From Massilia varians (lineage in GTDB: Bacteria > Pseudomonadota > Gammaproteobacteria > Burkholderiales > Burkholderiaceae_D): 64,000 nucleotides of DNA. The stretch is from contig NZ_AP026966.1 in the NCBI RefSeq assembly GCF_027923905.1, forward strand, positions 1,241,001 to 1,305,000, read 5' to 3'. The position numbers and the translations under genes were made by a program. Shown here piece after piece: positions 1-7,879 of this stretch. The first letter of the stretch is position 1, and the number at the start of each line of letters is the position of its first letter. The notes below the pieces were generated by a model. The model worked only from the letters and a program-made list of their open reading frames with translations. It had not been told where the DNA came from and searched no databases.

Positions 1-2
1 CC

Positions 3-332
3 CCGGTGATCGTGATCGAAGGCCTGTTCGCCCTGTACGACGCCGATTTGCGCGACATGATGTCGCTGAAGATCTTTGTCGACACCGCGCCCGATGTCCG
101 CTTCATCCGCCGCATGCAGCGCGATGTCGCCGAACGCGGACGTTCGGTGGAGAGCATCGTCAACCAGTACATGGAAACGGTGCGCCCGATGCACAAGCAG
201 TTCATCGCCCCGACCAAGCGCAACGCCGACGTCATCCTGCCGCACGGCGCCAACGGCCCGGCGGTCGACGTGATCACCACCAAGGTGGCAAGCGTCATCG
301 GCCAGCTCAAGCGCCGTTCGACCGACCGCTGA
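3..332 (+). CDS. Uridine kinase-like protein, C-terminal part (5' end outside window)
   Basis: The reading frame is already open at base 3, so the N-terminus with the Walker A loop lies before the window. The visible 109 residues begin PVIVIEGLFAL, the strand-and-Asp/Glu region typical of the uridine kinase/phosphoribulokinase P-loop family, followed by the lid-type stretch RMQRDVAERGRS and a conserved KQFIAPTKRNADV segment close to the C-terminus. Such enzymes phosphorylate uridine/cytidine in pyrimidine salvage, in the cytoplasm. The family is clear; the exact substrate is not provable from the C-terminal half. A good intrinsic terminator follows. Confidence 0.8.
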   Translation, partial: PVIVIEGLFALYDADLRDMMSLKIFVDTAPDVRFIRRMQRDVAERGRSVESIVNQYMETVRPMHKQFIAPTKRNADVILPHGANGPAVDVITTKVASVIGQLKRRSTDR

Positions 333-361
333 CCCAATTCCTGCGCATCTGTAAAGACTGT

Positions 362-398
362 AAGCAACTGTTTCAAATGAGGGGGCAGTTGCTTTTCT
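362..398 (+). terminator. Intrinsic terminator after the uridine-kinase-like gene
   Basis: AAGCAACTG (362-370) pairs perfectly with CAGTTGCTT (386-394), a 9-bp stem with a 15-nt loop, running directly into a T-rich stretch (TTTTCT). It lies 30 bp after the stop codon and before the DUF4382 gene, so it separates the two transcription units. Confidence 0.75.
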
Positions 399-450
399 GA
401 ATGCTAGGATCCTTTCCAGCCTGCTGCCGGCAGACCACGAAAGCGCATCC

Positions 451-1653
451 ATGATCCAGACCCGATCCCGCCTCGCCCTCCTTGCTGCCACCGCCCTGAG
501 CGCCGCCATCCTGTCCGCCTGTGGCGGCGGTGGCGGCGATGCCGCCGCACCCGGCACGCCCGTCAGCACCCTCGGCACCCTGGCCGTGTCGCTGACCGAC
601 GCCCCGGCCTGCGGCTTCGACGCCGTCAACGTCAGCGTTGCCAAAGTGCGCGTGCACCGCAGCGAAGGCGCGTCCGATACCGATACCGGCTGGACCGACA
701 TCAGCCTGCATCCGGCGAAGAAGATCAACCTGCTGAACCTGAGCAACGGCGTGCTCGAAGCGCTCGGCCAGGCCTCGCTCGAAGCAGGGCGCTATACCCA
801 GCTGCGCCTGGTCCTGGACGGCAATGGCAACAGCGTGGTGCCGAGCGCCGGCAAGACCGAGCAGCCGCTCGAGACCCCGGGTGGCATCCAGAGCGGCATC
901 AAGCTGGTCGGGAACTTCGAGGTGACGGCTGGCCAGAAGACCGAGGTCGTGCTCGACTTCGACGCCTGCAAGTCGGTGCTCACCCGCGGCAAGGGCAGCT
1001 ATGCGCTCAAGCCTGTGGTGAAAGTGGTGCCGGCGACCCTGAACGGGATCTCCGGCTTCGTCAGCACCGCGCTGCTGGGCCGCAGCGTGCAGGTCTCGGC
1101 GCAGCAGAACGGCCAGATCGTCAGCGCCACCATGCCGGATCCGGCCACCGGCGAATTCCGGCTGACGCGCCTGGCGCCCGGCAACTACGACGTCGTCATC
1201 ACCGCCAGCGACAGCGCGGCCAGCGTGGTGGCGGGCGTGCCGGTGGCGTCGAGCAGCAGCACCACGGTGCTGAGCACCGCGAACGCGCCGATCCTGCTGG
1301 CGCCGGGCGTCACCGGTGCGATCGGCGGCACGGTCACGATGAGCCCGGCCAGCCTTGATGCCGCCTACGTCTCGGCCAAGCAGAGCTTCGCGGCCGGCCC
1401 CACCGTCACCATCAAGTACCAGGGCGCCGACCTGGCCAGCGGCACCTACACGATCGCCGGCCTGCCGGTGACGGCGCCGCAGTTCGCGACCTATACCAGC
1501 ACGCTGCCGCTGGCCTTCAGCGCCAGCAGCGCAGCCCCGGCGGGCAGGTACCGGGTCGAGGCGGCGGCGGCCGGCTACGTGGGCAAGTCGGCCGACAACG
1601 TCGACATCCGTAGCGCCAACCAGTCGAACCTGAATTTTTCGCTCACCCGCTGA
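451..1653 (+). CDS. DUF4382 domain lipoprotein
   Basis: A 400-residue predicted lipoprotein. The signal peptide ends in the lipobox LSAC with Cys24 as lipid anchor, followed by a glycine-rich linker. Residues about 45-195 (LAVSLTDAPACGFDAVNVSV onward) match the DUF4382 pattern, a beta-sandwich domain common in exported proteins of Bacteroidetes and Proteobacteria. The remainder looks like repeated carboxypeptidase-regulatory/Ig-like beta domains (segments around GEFRLTRLAPGNYDVVI and GTYTIAGLP). It probably sits in the outer membrane or periplasm. No enzymatic residues are apparent and the function is unknown. It stands alone, with a terminator upstream. Confidence 0.8.
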   Translation: MIQTRSRLALLAATALSAAILSACGGGGGDAAAPGTPVSTLGTLAVSLTDAPACGFDAVNVSVAKVRVHRSEGASDTDTGWTDISLHPAKKINLLNLSNGVLEALGQASLEAGRYTQLRLVLDGNGNSVVPSAGKTEQPLETPGGIQSGIKLVGNFEVTAGQKTEVVLDFDACKSVLTRGKGSYALKPVVKVVPATLNGISGFVSTALLGRSVQVSAQQNGQIVSATMPDPATGEFRLTRLAPGNYDVVITASDSAASVVAGVPVASSSSTTVLSTANAPILLAPGVTGAIGGTVTMSPASLDAAYVSAKQSFAAGPTVTIKYQGADLASGTYTIAGLPVTAPQFATYTSTLPLAFSASSAAPAGRYRVEAAAAGYVGKSADNVDIRSANQSNLNFSLTR

Positions 1654-1730
1654 TCGCTCATCAGTGAAACGTGCGCCCCTCCGGACTTTGCTAAGATAGC
1701 AAGCCTGTCCAACACCACCGGAGGGGCCAC

Positions 1731-2612
1731 ATGAAAGATCTCATTCGCGATGCCGAAAGCCTGCTGTCCGCCAGTTCGTTCAGCGAAGGTGTCGACCGCC
1801 GCGTCTTCCTGAAAGCCGCCGCCGGCGGCGGATTCGCCGTCGCCGCGCTGCCGGTGGTGGCGCAGACCCAGATCCAGACCAGTACCGAAGGCCTGGACGC
1901 CGCCGACCATATCGTGGTCATCAACGGCCAGGACGTGCCGGTCTACCGCGCCCAGCCCAAGGACCGCAGCAACCTGCCGGTGGTGCTGGTCATCTCCGAG
2001 ATCTTCGGCGTCCACGAGCACATCAAGGACGTGGTGCGCCGCTTCGCCAAGGCCGGCTACCTGGCCGTGGCCCCGGACCTGTTTGTGCGCCAGGGCGACG
2101 CCACCAAGACCCCGATGCCCGACCTGATGAAGAACATCATCGCCAAGGTGCCGGACGCCCAGGTCATGAGCGACCTCGATACCATCGTCAGGTGGACCAG
2201 GCAGCGCGGCGGGAATACCGACAAGCTGGGCATCACCGGCTTCTGCTGGGGCGGGCGCATCACCTGGCTGTACGCGGCGCACAACCCGAACGTCAAGGCC
2301 GGCGTGGCCTGGTATGGCCGCCTGGTGGGCGATACCAATCCACTCCAGCCGAAGCACCCGATCGACGTCGCCCAGAACCTCAAGGTGCCGGTGCTCGGCC
2401 TGTACGGCGCCAAGGACAACGGCATCCCGCTGGACTCGGTGGAACGCATGCGCAAGGCGCTCGATGCCGGCAACAGCCGCTCCATGATCCACGTGTACCC
2501 GAACTCGGGCCACGCCTTCCACGCCGACTACCGCCCGAGCTATAACGCCGCCGACGCCAAGGACGGCTGGGCCAAGGCGCTGGACTGGTTCTCGAAACAC
2601 GGCGTGGCCTGA
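1731..2612 (+). CDS. Dienelactone hydrolase family protein, Tat-exported
   Basis: A 293-residue alpha/beta hydrolase of the dienelactone hydrolase family. The nucleophile elbow GFCWGG places a cysteine at residue 172 as in true dienelactone hydrolases; Asp229 (in YGAKDNG) and His261 (in SGHAFH) complete the triad. The N-terminus has a twin-arginine-like signal (DRRVFLKAAAGGGF, Arg23-Arg24) starting unusually far in, then a hydrophobic stretch ending AVAALPVVAQ, so the enzyme is probably folded before export to the periplasm. A strong Shine-Dalgarno (GGAGG) precedes the ATG. The substrate cannot be told; family members open lactone rings or act on other small esters. Confidence 0.88.
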   Translation: MKDLIRDAESLLSASSFSEGVDRRVFLKAAAGGGFAVAALPVVAQTQIQTSTEGLDAADHIVVINGQDVPVYRAQPKDRSNLPVVLVISEIFGVHEHIKDVVRRFAKAGYLAVAPDLFVRQGDATKTPMPDLMKNIIAKVPDAQVMSDLDTIVRWTRQRGGNTDKLGITGFCWGGRITWLYAAHNPNVKAGVAWYGRLVGDTNPLQPKHPIDVAQNLKVPVLGLYGAKDNGIPLDSVERMRKALDAGNSRSMIHVYPNSGHAFHADYRPSYNAADAKDGWAKALDWFSKHGVA

Positions 2613-2683
2613 TCTGCACGGAGCGCGGCCGGGCAGGGTAAAATGTCCGGCTTGCCGCTCCGCACAAGAACAAGAGGCCTTAC

Positions 2684-3457
2684 ATCGACCCCGTCCTGAC
2701 TTCCATCCTGCTGGCGACCGCGATCGCCGGCGTCGCCAGCATTACCGGCGCTGCCGTGTTTTCGTTCGCGCTGCTGTCGAAGGTGGTGGAGCGGATGGTC
2801 AGCCTGTCGGTCGGCATCATGCTGGCCACCTCGCTGCTGCACGCGCTGCCCGAAGCCTTTGAATCCGGGGCCGATCCGCGCAGCCTGTTCGCCACCCTGC
2901 TGGGCGGCCTGCTGGCCTTCTTCGTGCTGGAGAAGCTGGCGATCCTGCGCCACTCGCACCACCACGAGGGCGACGGCCACCACCACGCCCACGGCCATGA
3001 CGCCCACCAGGCCGGCAAGTCCGGCTGGATGATCCTGCTGGGCGACTCGATGCACAACTTCACCGACGGCATCCTGATCGCCGCCGCCTTCCTCGCCAAT
3101 CCGGAACTGGGCATCGTCACCGCGCTGGCCATCGTCGCCCACGAGATCCCGCAGGAGATCGGCGACTTCATCGTGCTGCTCAACGCCGGCTTCTCGCGCC
3201 TGCGCGCCTATGTCTTCAACCTGCTGTGCAGCCTGATGGCAGTGGCGGGCGGCCTGCTCGGCTACTTCACGCTGGACCAGGCCAGCGGCCTGATTCCCTA
3301 CGTGCTGGTGTTCGCGTCCTCGGGCTTCATCTACATCGCGGTGAGCGACCTGATGCCGCAGATGCAGCGCCGCGCCACCGTGCGCGAGTCGGTGCCGCAG
3401 GTGGCCCTGATCGCGCTCGGCGTGGCGATCGTGGTGGTGCTGAACCACGCCAACTGA
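2684..3457 (+). CDS. ZIP family metal transporter, no canonical start codon
   Basis: An inner-membrane ZIP (SLC39-type) transporter that likely imports zinc or other divalent metal. The family's metal-site helices are present: HNFTDGILI in TM4 and AHEIPQEIGDFIVLL in TM5, and a histidine-rich cytoplasmic loop (residues about 90-110, HSHHHEGDGHHH) lies between TM3 and TM4. The frame is open from the TAA at 2639-2641 but contains no ATG, GTG or TTG before GTG 2756, which would remove most of TM1. A ribosome-binding site (AAGAGG, 2672-2677) lies 6 nt before ATC at 2684, giving IDPVLTSILLATA, which looks like the true N-terminus. I therefore place the start at ATC 2684, as a rare initiation codon or a recent mutation of ATG. 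Confidence 0.8.
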   Translation: MDPVLTSILLATAIAGVASITGAAVFSFALLSKVVERMVSLSVGIMLATSLLHALPEAFESGADPRSLFATLLGGLLAFFVLEKLAILRHSHHHEGDGHHHAHGHDAHQAGKSGWMILLGDSMHNFTDGILIAAAFLANPELGIVTALAIVAHEIPQEIGDFIVLLNAGFSRLRAYVFNLLCSLMAVAGGLLGYFTLDQASGLIPYVLVFASSGFIYIAVSDLMPQMQRRATVRESVPQVALIALGVAIVVVLNHAN

Positions 3458-3471
3458 GCGGCGTCTTCCCT

Positions 3472-3479
3472 TCTTTTTT
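3472..3479 (+). repeat. Left 8-bp target site duplication of the ISL3 element
   Basis: TCTTTTTT directly abuts the left inverted repeat and is repeated exactly at 4813-4820 next to the right one. Confidence 0.88.
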
Positions 3480-4812
3480 GGTTCTTCGCGGGGAATGGGG
3501 GAAGACGGGGTTGACGATCTAATCGGGAGGTGGTGGCGGTGGCCTGATGTTGGTAGATTGATAGTCGCCAAACAAATCAGTCTATCAAACCACCGCCATG
3601 CTCAATGCTATGTCGTCTGTCCCGTTTTGGGAAGGCCATATTGTCGACACCGTCCAAGAACAAGAAGACGGATCACTGTTAATCGTTCTCGATACCTGCC
3701 CGGCAAGGGATGCTGTGTGCGGAGCGTGCCACCAGCCTTGCGCCCTGGTGCATGAGCGCCGAAGGCGTAAGGTGCGCGATCGCGACGTTCTGGACAAGCG
3801 CGTCTGGCTCGATGTGCCGGTACGGCGGCTGGACTGCCATCACTGCAATGCACGAGTGGCCGAGCACATTGTTTGGCTCGACCGCCGGGCGCGCATCACG
3901 CACCGCGTGCGTCTGTGGGTCGAGGCGCTGGCGCAGTTGCTGCCCATAGCCCATATAGCCCGGTTGACCGGGCTGCACTGGCATACCATCAAAGAGATTG
4001 ATCATCGGCGACTAAAGCAGCTGCACGGCGACTTCTCGGCGGTGGGCGTACGCCGCTTGGTCATGGACGAATTTGCCCTGCACAAGGGCCATCGCTACGC
4101 TACCGTGGCCATGGATGCCGAGCGTATGCGCGTCTTGTGGGTTGGGGAAGGCAACAGCCGGGAAGCGATCCGGCCATTCTTTGAGCTGCTGGGCGAGCAA
4201 GGCTGCCAGCGAATCGAGGCGGTGGCCATGGATATGAACACGGCCATGGACCTTGAAGTGCGTCAGCAATGTCCAAACGCGGAGGTGGTCTACGATTTGT
4301 TTCATGTCGTGGCCCGCTTCGGCCGCGAAGTCGTCGACCGGGTGCGCGTCGATCAAGCCAATACGTTACGGGCCGAACCAAAAGCGCGCCAGGTCATCAA
4401 GCGTAGCCGCTGGCTGTTACTACGCAACCGCGACAACCTCAAGGCCGAACAGGCCGTCAAGCTCGAAGAACTGCTCGCCGCCAATCAGCCGCTGGCAACG
4501 GTCTACCTGCTCAAGACCGAATTGAAAGAGATCTGGTATGCGCCATCGGTCCGGGAAGGTGCTCGTCGATGGAAGGCTTGGCTCAAACTCGCCTTGGAAA
4601 GCCATATCACACCGCTGATCCAGTTTGCCAAACGGCTGGCCAAGTACCGGCGCGGCATTCTGGCTTCGGCCATCTATCCGATGAACTCATCGATCCTGGA
4701 AGGCGTCAACAACCGCATCAAAGTCATCAAGCGCATGGCCTACGGATTTCGGGATGCATCCTACTTCTTCCTGAAAATCAAGGATGCGTTTCCCGGCAAA
4801 ACGCGATGAACC
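3480..4812 (+). mobile_element. ISL3 family insertion sequence, apparently complete
   Basis: A 1333-bp element. Its ends carry imperfect inverted repeats: GGTTCTTCGCG at 3480-3490 and, on the opposite strand at 4802-4812, GGTTCATCGCG (10 of 11 identical, then weaker similarity). Both sides are flanked by the identical 8-bp sequence TCTTTTTT (3472-3479 and 4813-4820), the target duplication length known for ISL3 elements. It carries one intact transposase gene whose stop codon lies inside the right repeat. The target is a T-rich run after the ZIP gene, about 50 bp before the promoter of the next gene, so neither neighbour is interrupted. Confidence 0.92.
3598..4809 (+). CDS. ISL3 family transposase
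   Basis: A 403-residue DDE transposase. The N-terminal zinc-binding region has paired cysteines (CPARDAVCGACHQPC, then CHHC), followed by a helix-turn-helix region. Catalytic acidic residues are placed in VMDEFALHKG and AVAMDMN, with the final Glu in the family motif LEGVNNRIK near the C-terminus. The gene is full length without frameshift, so the element may be active. A stem (TTGATAG 3558-3564 with CTATCAA 3582-3588) lies just before the start and may limit translation of read-through transcripts; this last point is inference. Confidence 0.93.
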   Translation: MLNAMSSVPFWEGHIVDTVQEQEDGSLLIVLDTCPARDAVCGACHQPCALVHERRRRKVRDRDVLDKRVWLDVPVRRLDCHHCNARVAEHIVWLDRRARITHRVRLWVEALAQLLPIAHIARLTGLHWHTIKEIDHRRLKQLHGDFSAVGVRRLVMDEFALHKGHRYATVAMDAERMRVLWVGEGNSREAIRPFFELLGEQGCQRIEAVAMDMNTAMDLEVRQQCPNAEVVYDLFHVVARFGREVVDRVRVDQANTLRAEPKARQVIKRSRWLLLRNRDNLKAEQAVKLEELLAANQPLATVYLLKTELKEIWYAPSVREGARRWKAWLKLALESHITPLIQFAKRLAKYRRGILASAIYPMNSSILEGVNNRIKVIKRMAYGFRDASYFFLKIKDAFPGKTR

Positions 4813-4820
4813 TCTTTTTT
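4813..4820 (+). repeat. Right 8-bp target site duplication of the ISL3 element
   Basis: TCTTTTTT directly abuts the right inverted repeat and equals the left copy at 3472-3479. The perfect match points to a recent simple insertion. Confidence 0.88.
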
Positions 4821-4863
4821 CCATCTGCCCGCCACAAGCGGGCAGGGCATGCGTGTGCGCCTG

Positions 4864-4894
4864 TTGCGCCCTTAATGATAATGACTTATCATTA
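4864..4894 (+). promoter_or_regulatory. Promoter overlapped by a Fur/Zur-type operator
   Basis: TTGCGC (4864-4869) and TATCAT (4887-4892) are separated by exactly 17 bp and form a plausible sigma-70 promoter. The spacer and -10 box are covered by a perfect dyad: TAATGATAA (4873-4881), 4-bp centre, TTATCATTA (4886-4894). AT-rich dyads of this kind are bound by Fur-family repressors. The gene downstream is a ZnuD-like receptor and a Fur/Zur-like regulator is encoded nearby at 7499-7873, so zinc-dependent repression is the likeliest reading. Iron-Fur is the alternative. Confidence 0.75.
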
Positions 4895-4922
4895 CCGAAG
4901 AATTCAACGGAGGAACCCCTGT

Positions 4923-7004
4923 ATGCCCGCTTCGACCTTCCCACGCACGCCGCTCGCGCTGGCCATCCTGTTTGCCTTCGGCGCCCCGCTGGCGCATGCG
5001 CAAACCGACAGCCGCCTGAAAGCAGATCCCGACACCGTTCCGACCGTGGTGGTCTCCGCCAGCGCCCTCGGCGTGGTGAGCGACGACATGATCACGCCGG
5101 TGAGTTCGCTCGGCGGCGGTGAACTGGTGCGCGTGCGCGAGTCGACCCTGGGCGAAACCCTGGCCAACCAGCCCGGCATCAATTCGAGCCACTTCGGCGC
5201 CGGCGCCAGCCGCCCGGTGATCCGCGGCATGGACGGCCCGCGCGTGAAGATCCTGTCCGACGGCGCCGAAGTGCAGGACGCTTCCACCATCAGCCCGGAC
5301 CACGCCGTTGGCTTCGAGCCGGTGCTGGCCGAGCGCATCGAGGTGCTGCGCGGCCCGTCGGCGCTGGCCCATGGCGGCGGCGCGGTCGGCGGCGTGGTGA
5401 ACATCCTGGACCGCAAGATCCCGACCCGGGTGCCGGAGCAGGGCGTCGAAGGCAGCGCGGAAGTGCGCGCCAATTCGGTGGCGCGCGAGAAGACCGGCGC
5501 ATTCGAGGTGACCGGCGGCAGCGGCAACGTCGCCGTCCATGCCGAAGGCGTCAAGCGCGACGCCGGCGAATACCGCGTCGGCAAGGGCTGGGCCGAGGGC
5601 AAGCGCGTCCCCGGCAGCTACAAGGACAGCGAGAGCGGCACCGTGGGCCTGTCCTGGGTGGGCGAACGCGGCTACCTGGGCGCGGCCTACACCAAGGAGC
5701 GCACCGAATACGGCATCCCCGGCCACAACCACGAATTCGAGAGCTGCCATCCGCATGGTGATCACCTGCATTGCGGCGGCCACGACGATCACGACGACCA
5801 CGCTGGTCACGACGAGCACGGGCACGGCCACGACGAGGTGCCGGTCGTGAAGCTGGACAGTGACCGCTGGGACCTGCGCGGCGAGTACCGCAACCCGCTG
5901 CCGGGCTTCGCCAAGGCACGCCTGCGCGCTTCGCTCACCGACTATCGCCATGACGAACTGGAAGCGGGCGTGGTCTCGACGAGTTTCATGAACCGCGCGC
6001 ACGACGCCCGCGTCGAGCTGGAACACGATCCGGTCGCGGGCTGGCGCGGCGTCGTCGGCGCCCAGACCACACGTCGCGACTTCAAAACTGAAGGCGACGA
6101 GGCCTACGTGCCGCCGACCGTCACCAAGAAGCATGCGGTATTCGTCACCGAGGAATACAAGCTGGATAACTGGCGCTTCGAAGCCGGCGCCCGCCACGAG
6201 TGGCAGGACATCCGCGTCGACAGCGCGCCGCAAAGGGATACCGACGCACGCGGCACCTCGGTGGCGCTGGGCGCGGTGTGGAAATTCCAGCCGCAGTATT
6301 CGCTGCGCGCCGGCATCGCCCGCAGCCACCGCCTGCCGACCTCGGAAGAACTGTACGCGGACGGCGTCCACCTGGCCACCGCAACCTACGAGATCGGCAA
6401 CCAGAATCTGGGCAAGGAAACCTCGAACAACATCGATGTCACCCTGCGCAAGTTCGAGGGCGATACGACGTTCTCGCTGAGCGCCTTCCGCAACCGCGTC
6501 GACAACTACATCTACGCGCGCACGCTGGACAACCATGATGGCTTCCAGCTGGTCGAATACGCCCAGCGCGACGCCGTCTTCACCGGTCTGGAAGGGGAGC
6601 TGCGCCACAAGTTCTCGAATATCGTGGAAGGCACGCTGTTCGGCGACTACGTGCGGGCCCGCTTCGACGGCGCCGCCGACGGCAGCCGCAACATCCCGCG
6701 CATCCCGGCGCACCGCGTCGGCCTGCGCCTGAATGCGGACTGGCAGGCCTGGCACGGCATGGCCGAACTGGTCCGCGTCGGCAAGCAGGACAAGGTGGCG
6801 GAATACGAGGACAGGACCGGCGGCTATACCATGCTCAACCTCGGCACCCACTACACCACGCGCATCGGCGGCGTGCCGGCCCAGCTCTACGCACGTATCA
6901 ACAACCTGACGAACGAACTGGCCTTCAGCCATACCTCCTTCATCAAGGAAGCGGCGCCGCTGCCTGGCCGTAACATCACCGCCGGCCTGCGCTTCCTGTT
7001 CTGA
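4923..7004 (+). CDS. TonB-dependent receptor, ZnuD-like (zinc uptake)
   Basis: A 693-residue outer-membrane receptor. The signal peptide ends ALAHA|Q; the plug domain carries TVVVSASALG, GMDGPRVKILSDG and ERIEVLRGPSALAHGGGAVGGVVN; the C-terminal barrel ends in Phe. A loop at about residues 270-306 is extremely rich in His/Asp with two Cys (CHPHGDHLHCGGHDDH and onward), the hallmark of ZnuD-type zinc receptors. The frame is open much further upstream into the insertion sequence, but the ATG at 4923 has a GGAGG at proper distance and gives a clean signal peptide. The next gene starts within its stop codon. Operator-bearing promoter directly upstream. Confidence 0.9.
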   Translation: MPASTFPRTPLALAILFAFGAPLAHAQTDSRLKADPDTVPTVVVSASALGVVSDDMITPVSSLGGGELVRVRESTLGETLANQPGINSSHFGAGASRPVIRGMDGPRVKILSDGAEVQDASTISPDHAVGFEPVLAERIEVLRGPSALAHGGGAVGGVVNILDRKIPTRVPEQGVEGSAEVRANSVAREKTGAFEVTGGSGNVAVHAEGVKRDAGEYRVGKGWAEGKRVPGSYKDSESGTVGLSWVGERGYLGAAYTKERTEYGIPGHNHEFESCHPHGDHLHCGGHDDHDDHAGHDEHGHGHDEVPVVKLDSDRWDLRGEYRNPLPGFAKARLRASLTDYRHDELEAGVVSTSFMNRAHDARVELEHDPVAGWRGVVGAQTTRRDFKTEGDEAYVPPTVTKKHAVFVTEEYKLDNWRFEAGARHEWQDIRVDSAPQRDTDARGTSVALGAVWKFQPQYSLRAGIARSHRLPTSEELYADGVHLATATYEIGNQNLGKETSNNIDVTLRKFEGDTTFSLSAFRNRVDNYIYARTLDNHDGFQLVEYAQRDAVFTGLEGELRHKFSNIVEGTLFGDYVRARFDGAADGSRNIPRIPAHRVGLRLNADWQAWHGMAELVRVGKQDKVAEYEDRTGGYTMLNLGTHYTTRIGGVPAQLYARINNLTNELAFSHTSFIKEAAPLPGRNITAGLRFLF

Positions 7005-7384
7005 TGAAAACCCTGATCCGGTTCGCCGACTACGCCGGCATGGCGGCGTCGGCCCTGTGCCTGGTGCACTGCCTGGCGATGCCGCTCCTGATCGCGGCAT
7101 TTCCCTTGCTGGGCCTGGGCGGGACGCACCACGCGCTGCACGATGCCTTGCTGCTGGCCGTGACGGTGCCGGTGCTGCTGGCGCTGGTGCCGGGCTACCT
7201 CAAGCACCGCGATCCGGTCGCCCTATCATTGGGATTGGTCGGCCTGGGCGCCTTCCTGCTGGCGGTGTTCGTGGTCGGACCGCGGCTGGGCGACATGGCG
7301 GAGACGGTGGCGGCGGTGCTGAGCAGCGTGCTGCTGCTGGGGGCGCACTGGCGCAACCATCGTTATTGCAAGGATTGCAGGTAG
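7004..7384 (+). CDS. MerC domain membrane protein
   Basis: A 126-residue protein with four predicted transmembrane helices and the MerC-type first helix motif CLVHCLAMPLL; the C-terminus ends with CKDC. MerC proteins are inner-membrane mercury transporters, but chromosomal MerC-like proteins are often found next to zinc or copper genes. Its ATG overlaps the stop of the ZnuD-like receptor by one base, so the two are co-translated and presumably share the operator. A role in metal handling is inferred from that coupling; the transported metal is unknown. Its TAG stop is supplied by the palindromic repeat that begins at 7381. Confidence 0.82.
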   Translation: MKTLIRFADYAGMAASALCLVHCLAMPLLIAAFPLLGLGGTHHALHDALLLAVTVPVLLALVPGYLKHRDPVALSLGLVGLGAFLLAVFVVGPRLGDMAETVAAVLSSVLLLGAHWRNHRYCKDCR

Positions 7385-7502
7385 GGTGCACGGCTTTGCC
7401 GTGCGCGCGTTCAGCTCACGGATGCATTGTGGCGGCGCAAATCGTAGTTGAACGCGCGGGCGGCGAAGCGTGGTCTGGTCCACTGGACCAGACCACGCCT
7501 AC
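7381..7502. repeat. Dispersed palindromic repeat, copy A
   Basis: It begins GTAGGGTG and ends CCTAC. Two inner hairpins flank the constant blocks GCGCGTTCA and GTTGAACGCGC: first GCACGGC/GCCGTGC with a TTT loop, then a larger perfect 12-bp stem (GTGGTCTGGTCC 7470-7481 with GGACCAGACCAC 7485-7496). It sits between the convergent MerC-like and Fur-like genes and contains the stop codon of each. It may serve as a two-way terminator-like structure. Confidence 0.85.
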
Positions 7503-7873
7503 GAACGGCAAGAATTACACAAGCCGTACAAGGTCAGCTCGTGCGACTCCAGCACGAAGCCCTCCGGCGTCAGCTTCTGCATGTCGCCCGGGCAGGCGTG
7601 CACCTCGTACACCTTGTCGCACGAGCGGCAATGGAAGTGGTGATGGTGGCCGTGTCCCGCGATTTCGTAGCGGTCGCCCCCGCCCGGCAGCGACACCGTG
7701 GTGATCTCGCCGGCTTCCAGCATCGACTTGATGTTGCGGTAGATGGTCGCCATGCCGATGCCCGGCACCACGGCCTGGGCCTGTTCCAGGATTTCCTGCG
7801 GCGCCAGCGGACGTCCGGCGTCTTCCATGCACTGGTGGATCGCCTTGCGCTGGCGCGTATTGCGTTGTTCCAT
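7499..7873 (-). CDS. Fur family transcriptional repressor, probably Zur
   Basis: A 124-residue regulator. The winged-helix recognition region is GMATIYRNIKSMLEAG; the metal-binding region has HGHHHHFHC and two CxxC pairs (CRSC, CNSC) expected for the structural zinc site. It is slightly short at the N-terminus compared with iron-Fur, in line with Zur/PerR-type members. It faces the ZnuD-like and MerC-like genes and ends in the shared palindromic repeat. Together with the Fur-type operator at 4873-4894 this suggests that it senses zinc and represses that pair; the metal is inferred from context. Confidence 0.82.
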   Translation of the reverse strand: MEQRNTRQRKAIHQCMEDAGRPLAPQEILEQAQAVVPGIGMATIYRNIKSMLEAGEITTVSLPGGGDRYEIAGHGHHHHFHCRSCDKVYEVHACPGDMQKLTPEGFVLESHELTLYGLCNSCRS

Positions 7874-7879
7874 GGCGGC

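Noticed and set aside
3532..3588. Hairpin before the transposase start considered as an attachment or folding element of a single-strand transposon
   Set aside because: The element is bounded by ordinary inverted repeats and an 8-bp duplication, so a DDE ISL3 mechanism explains it fully.
4569..4922. N-terminal extension of the receptor frame into the insertion sequence
   Set aside because: ATG 4923 has a good ribosome-binding site and yields a clean signal peptide; the promoter and operator lie at 4864-4894, downstream of the extension's start.
4872..7100. 742-codon open frame antisense to the ZnuD-like receptor gene
   Set aside because: It mirrors the receptor gene in a frame favoured by high GC; the plus-strand protein has signal peptide, plug and barrel, while the antisense translation has low-complexity composition and no family features.
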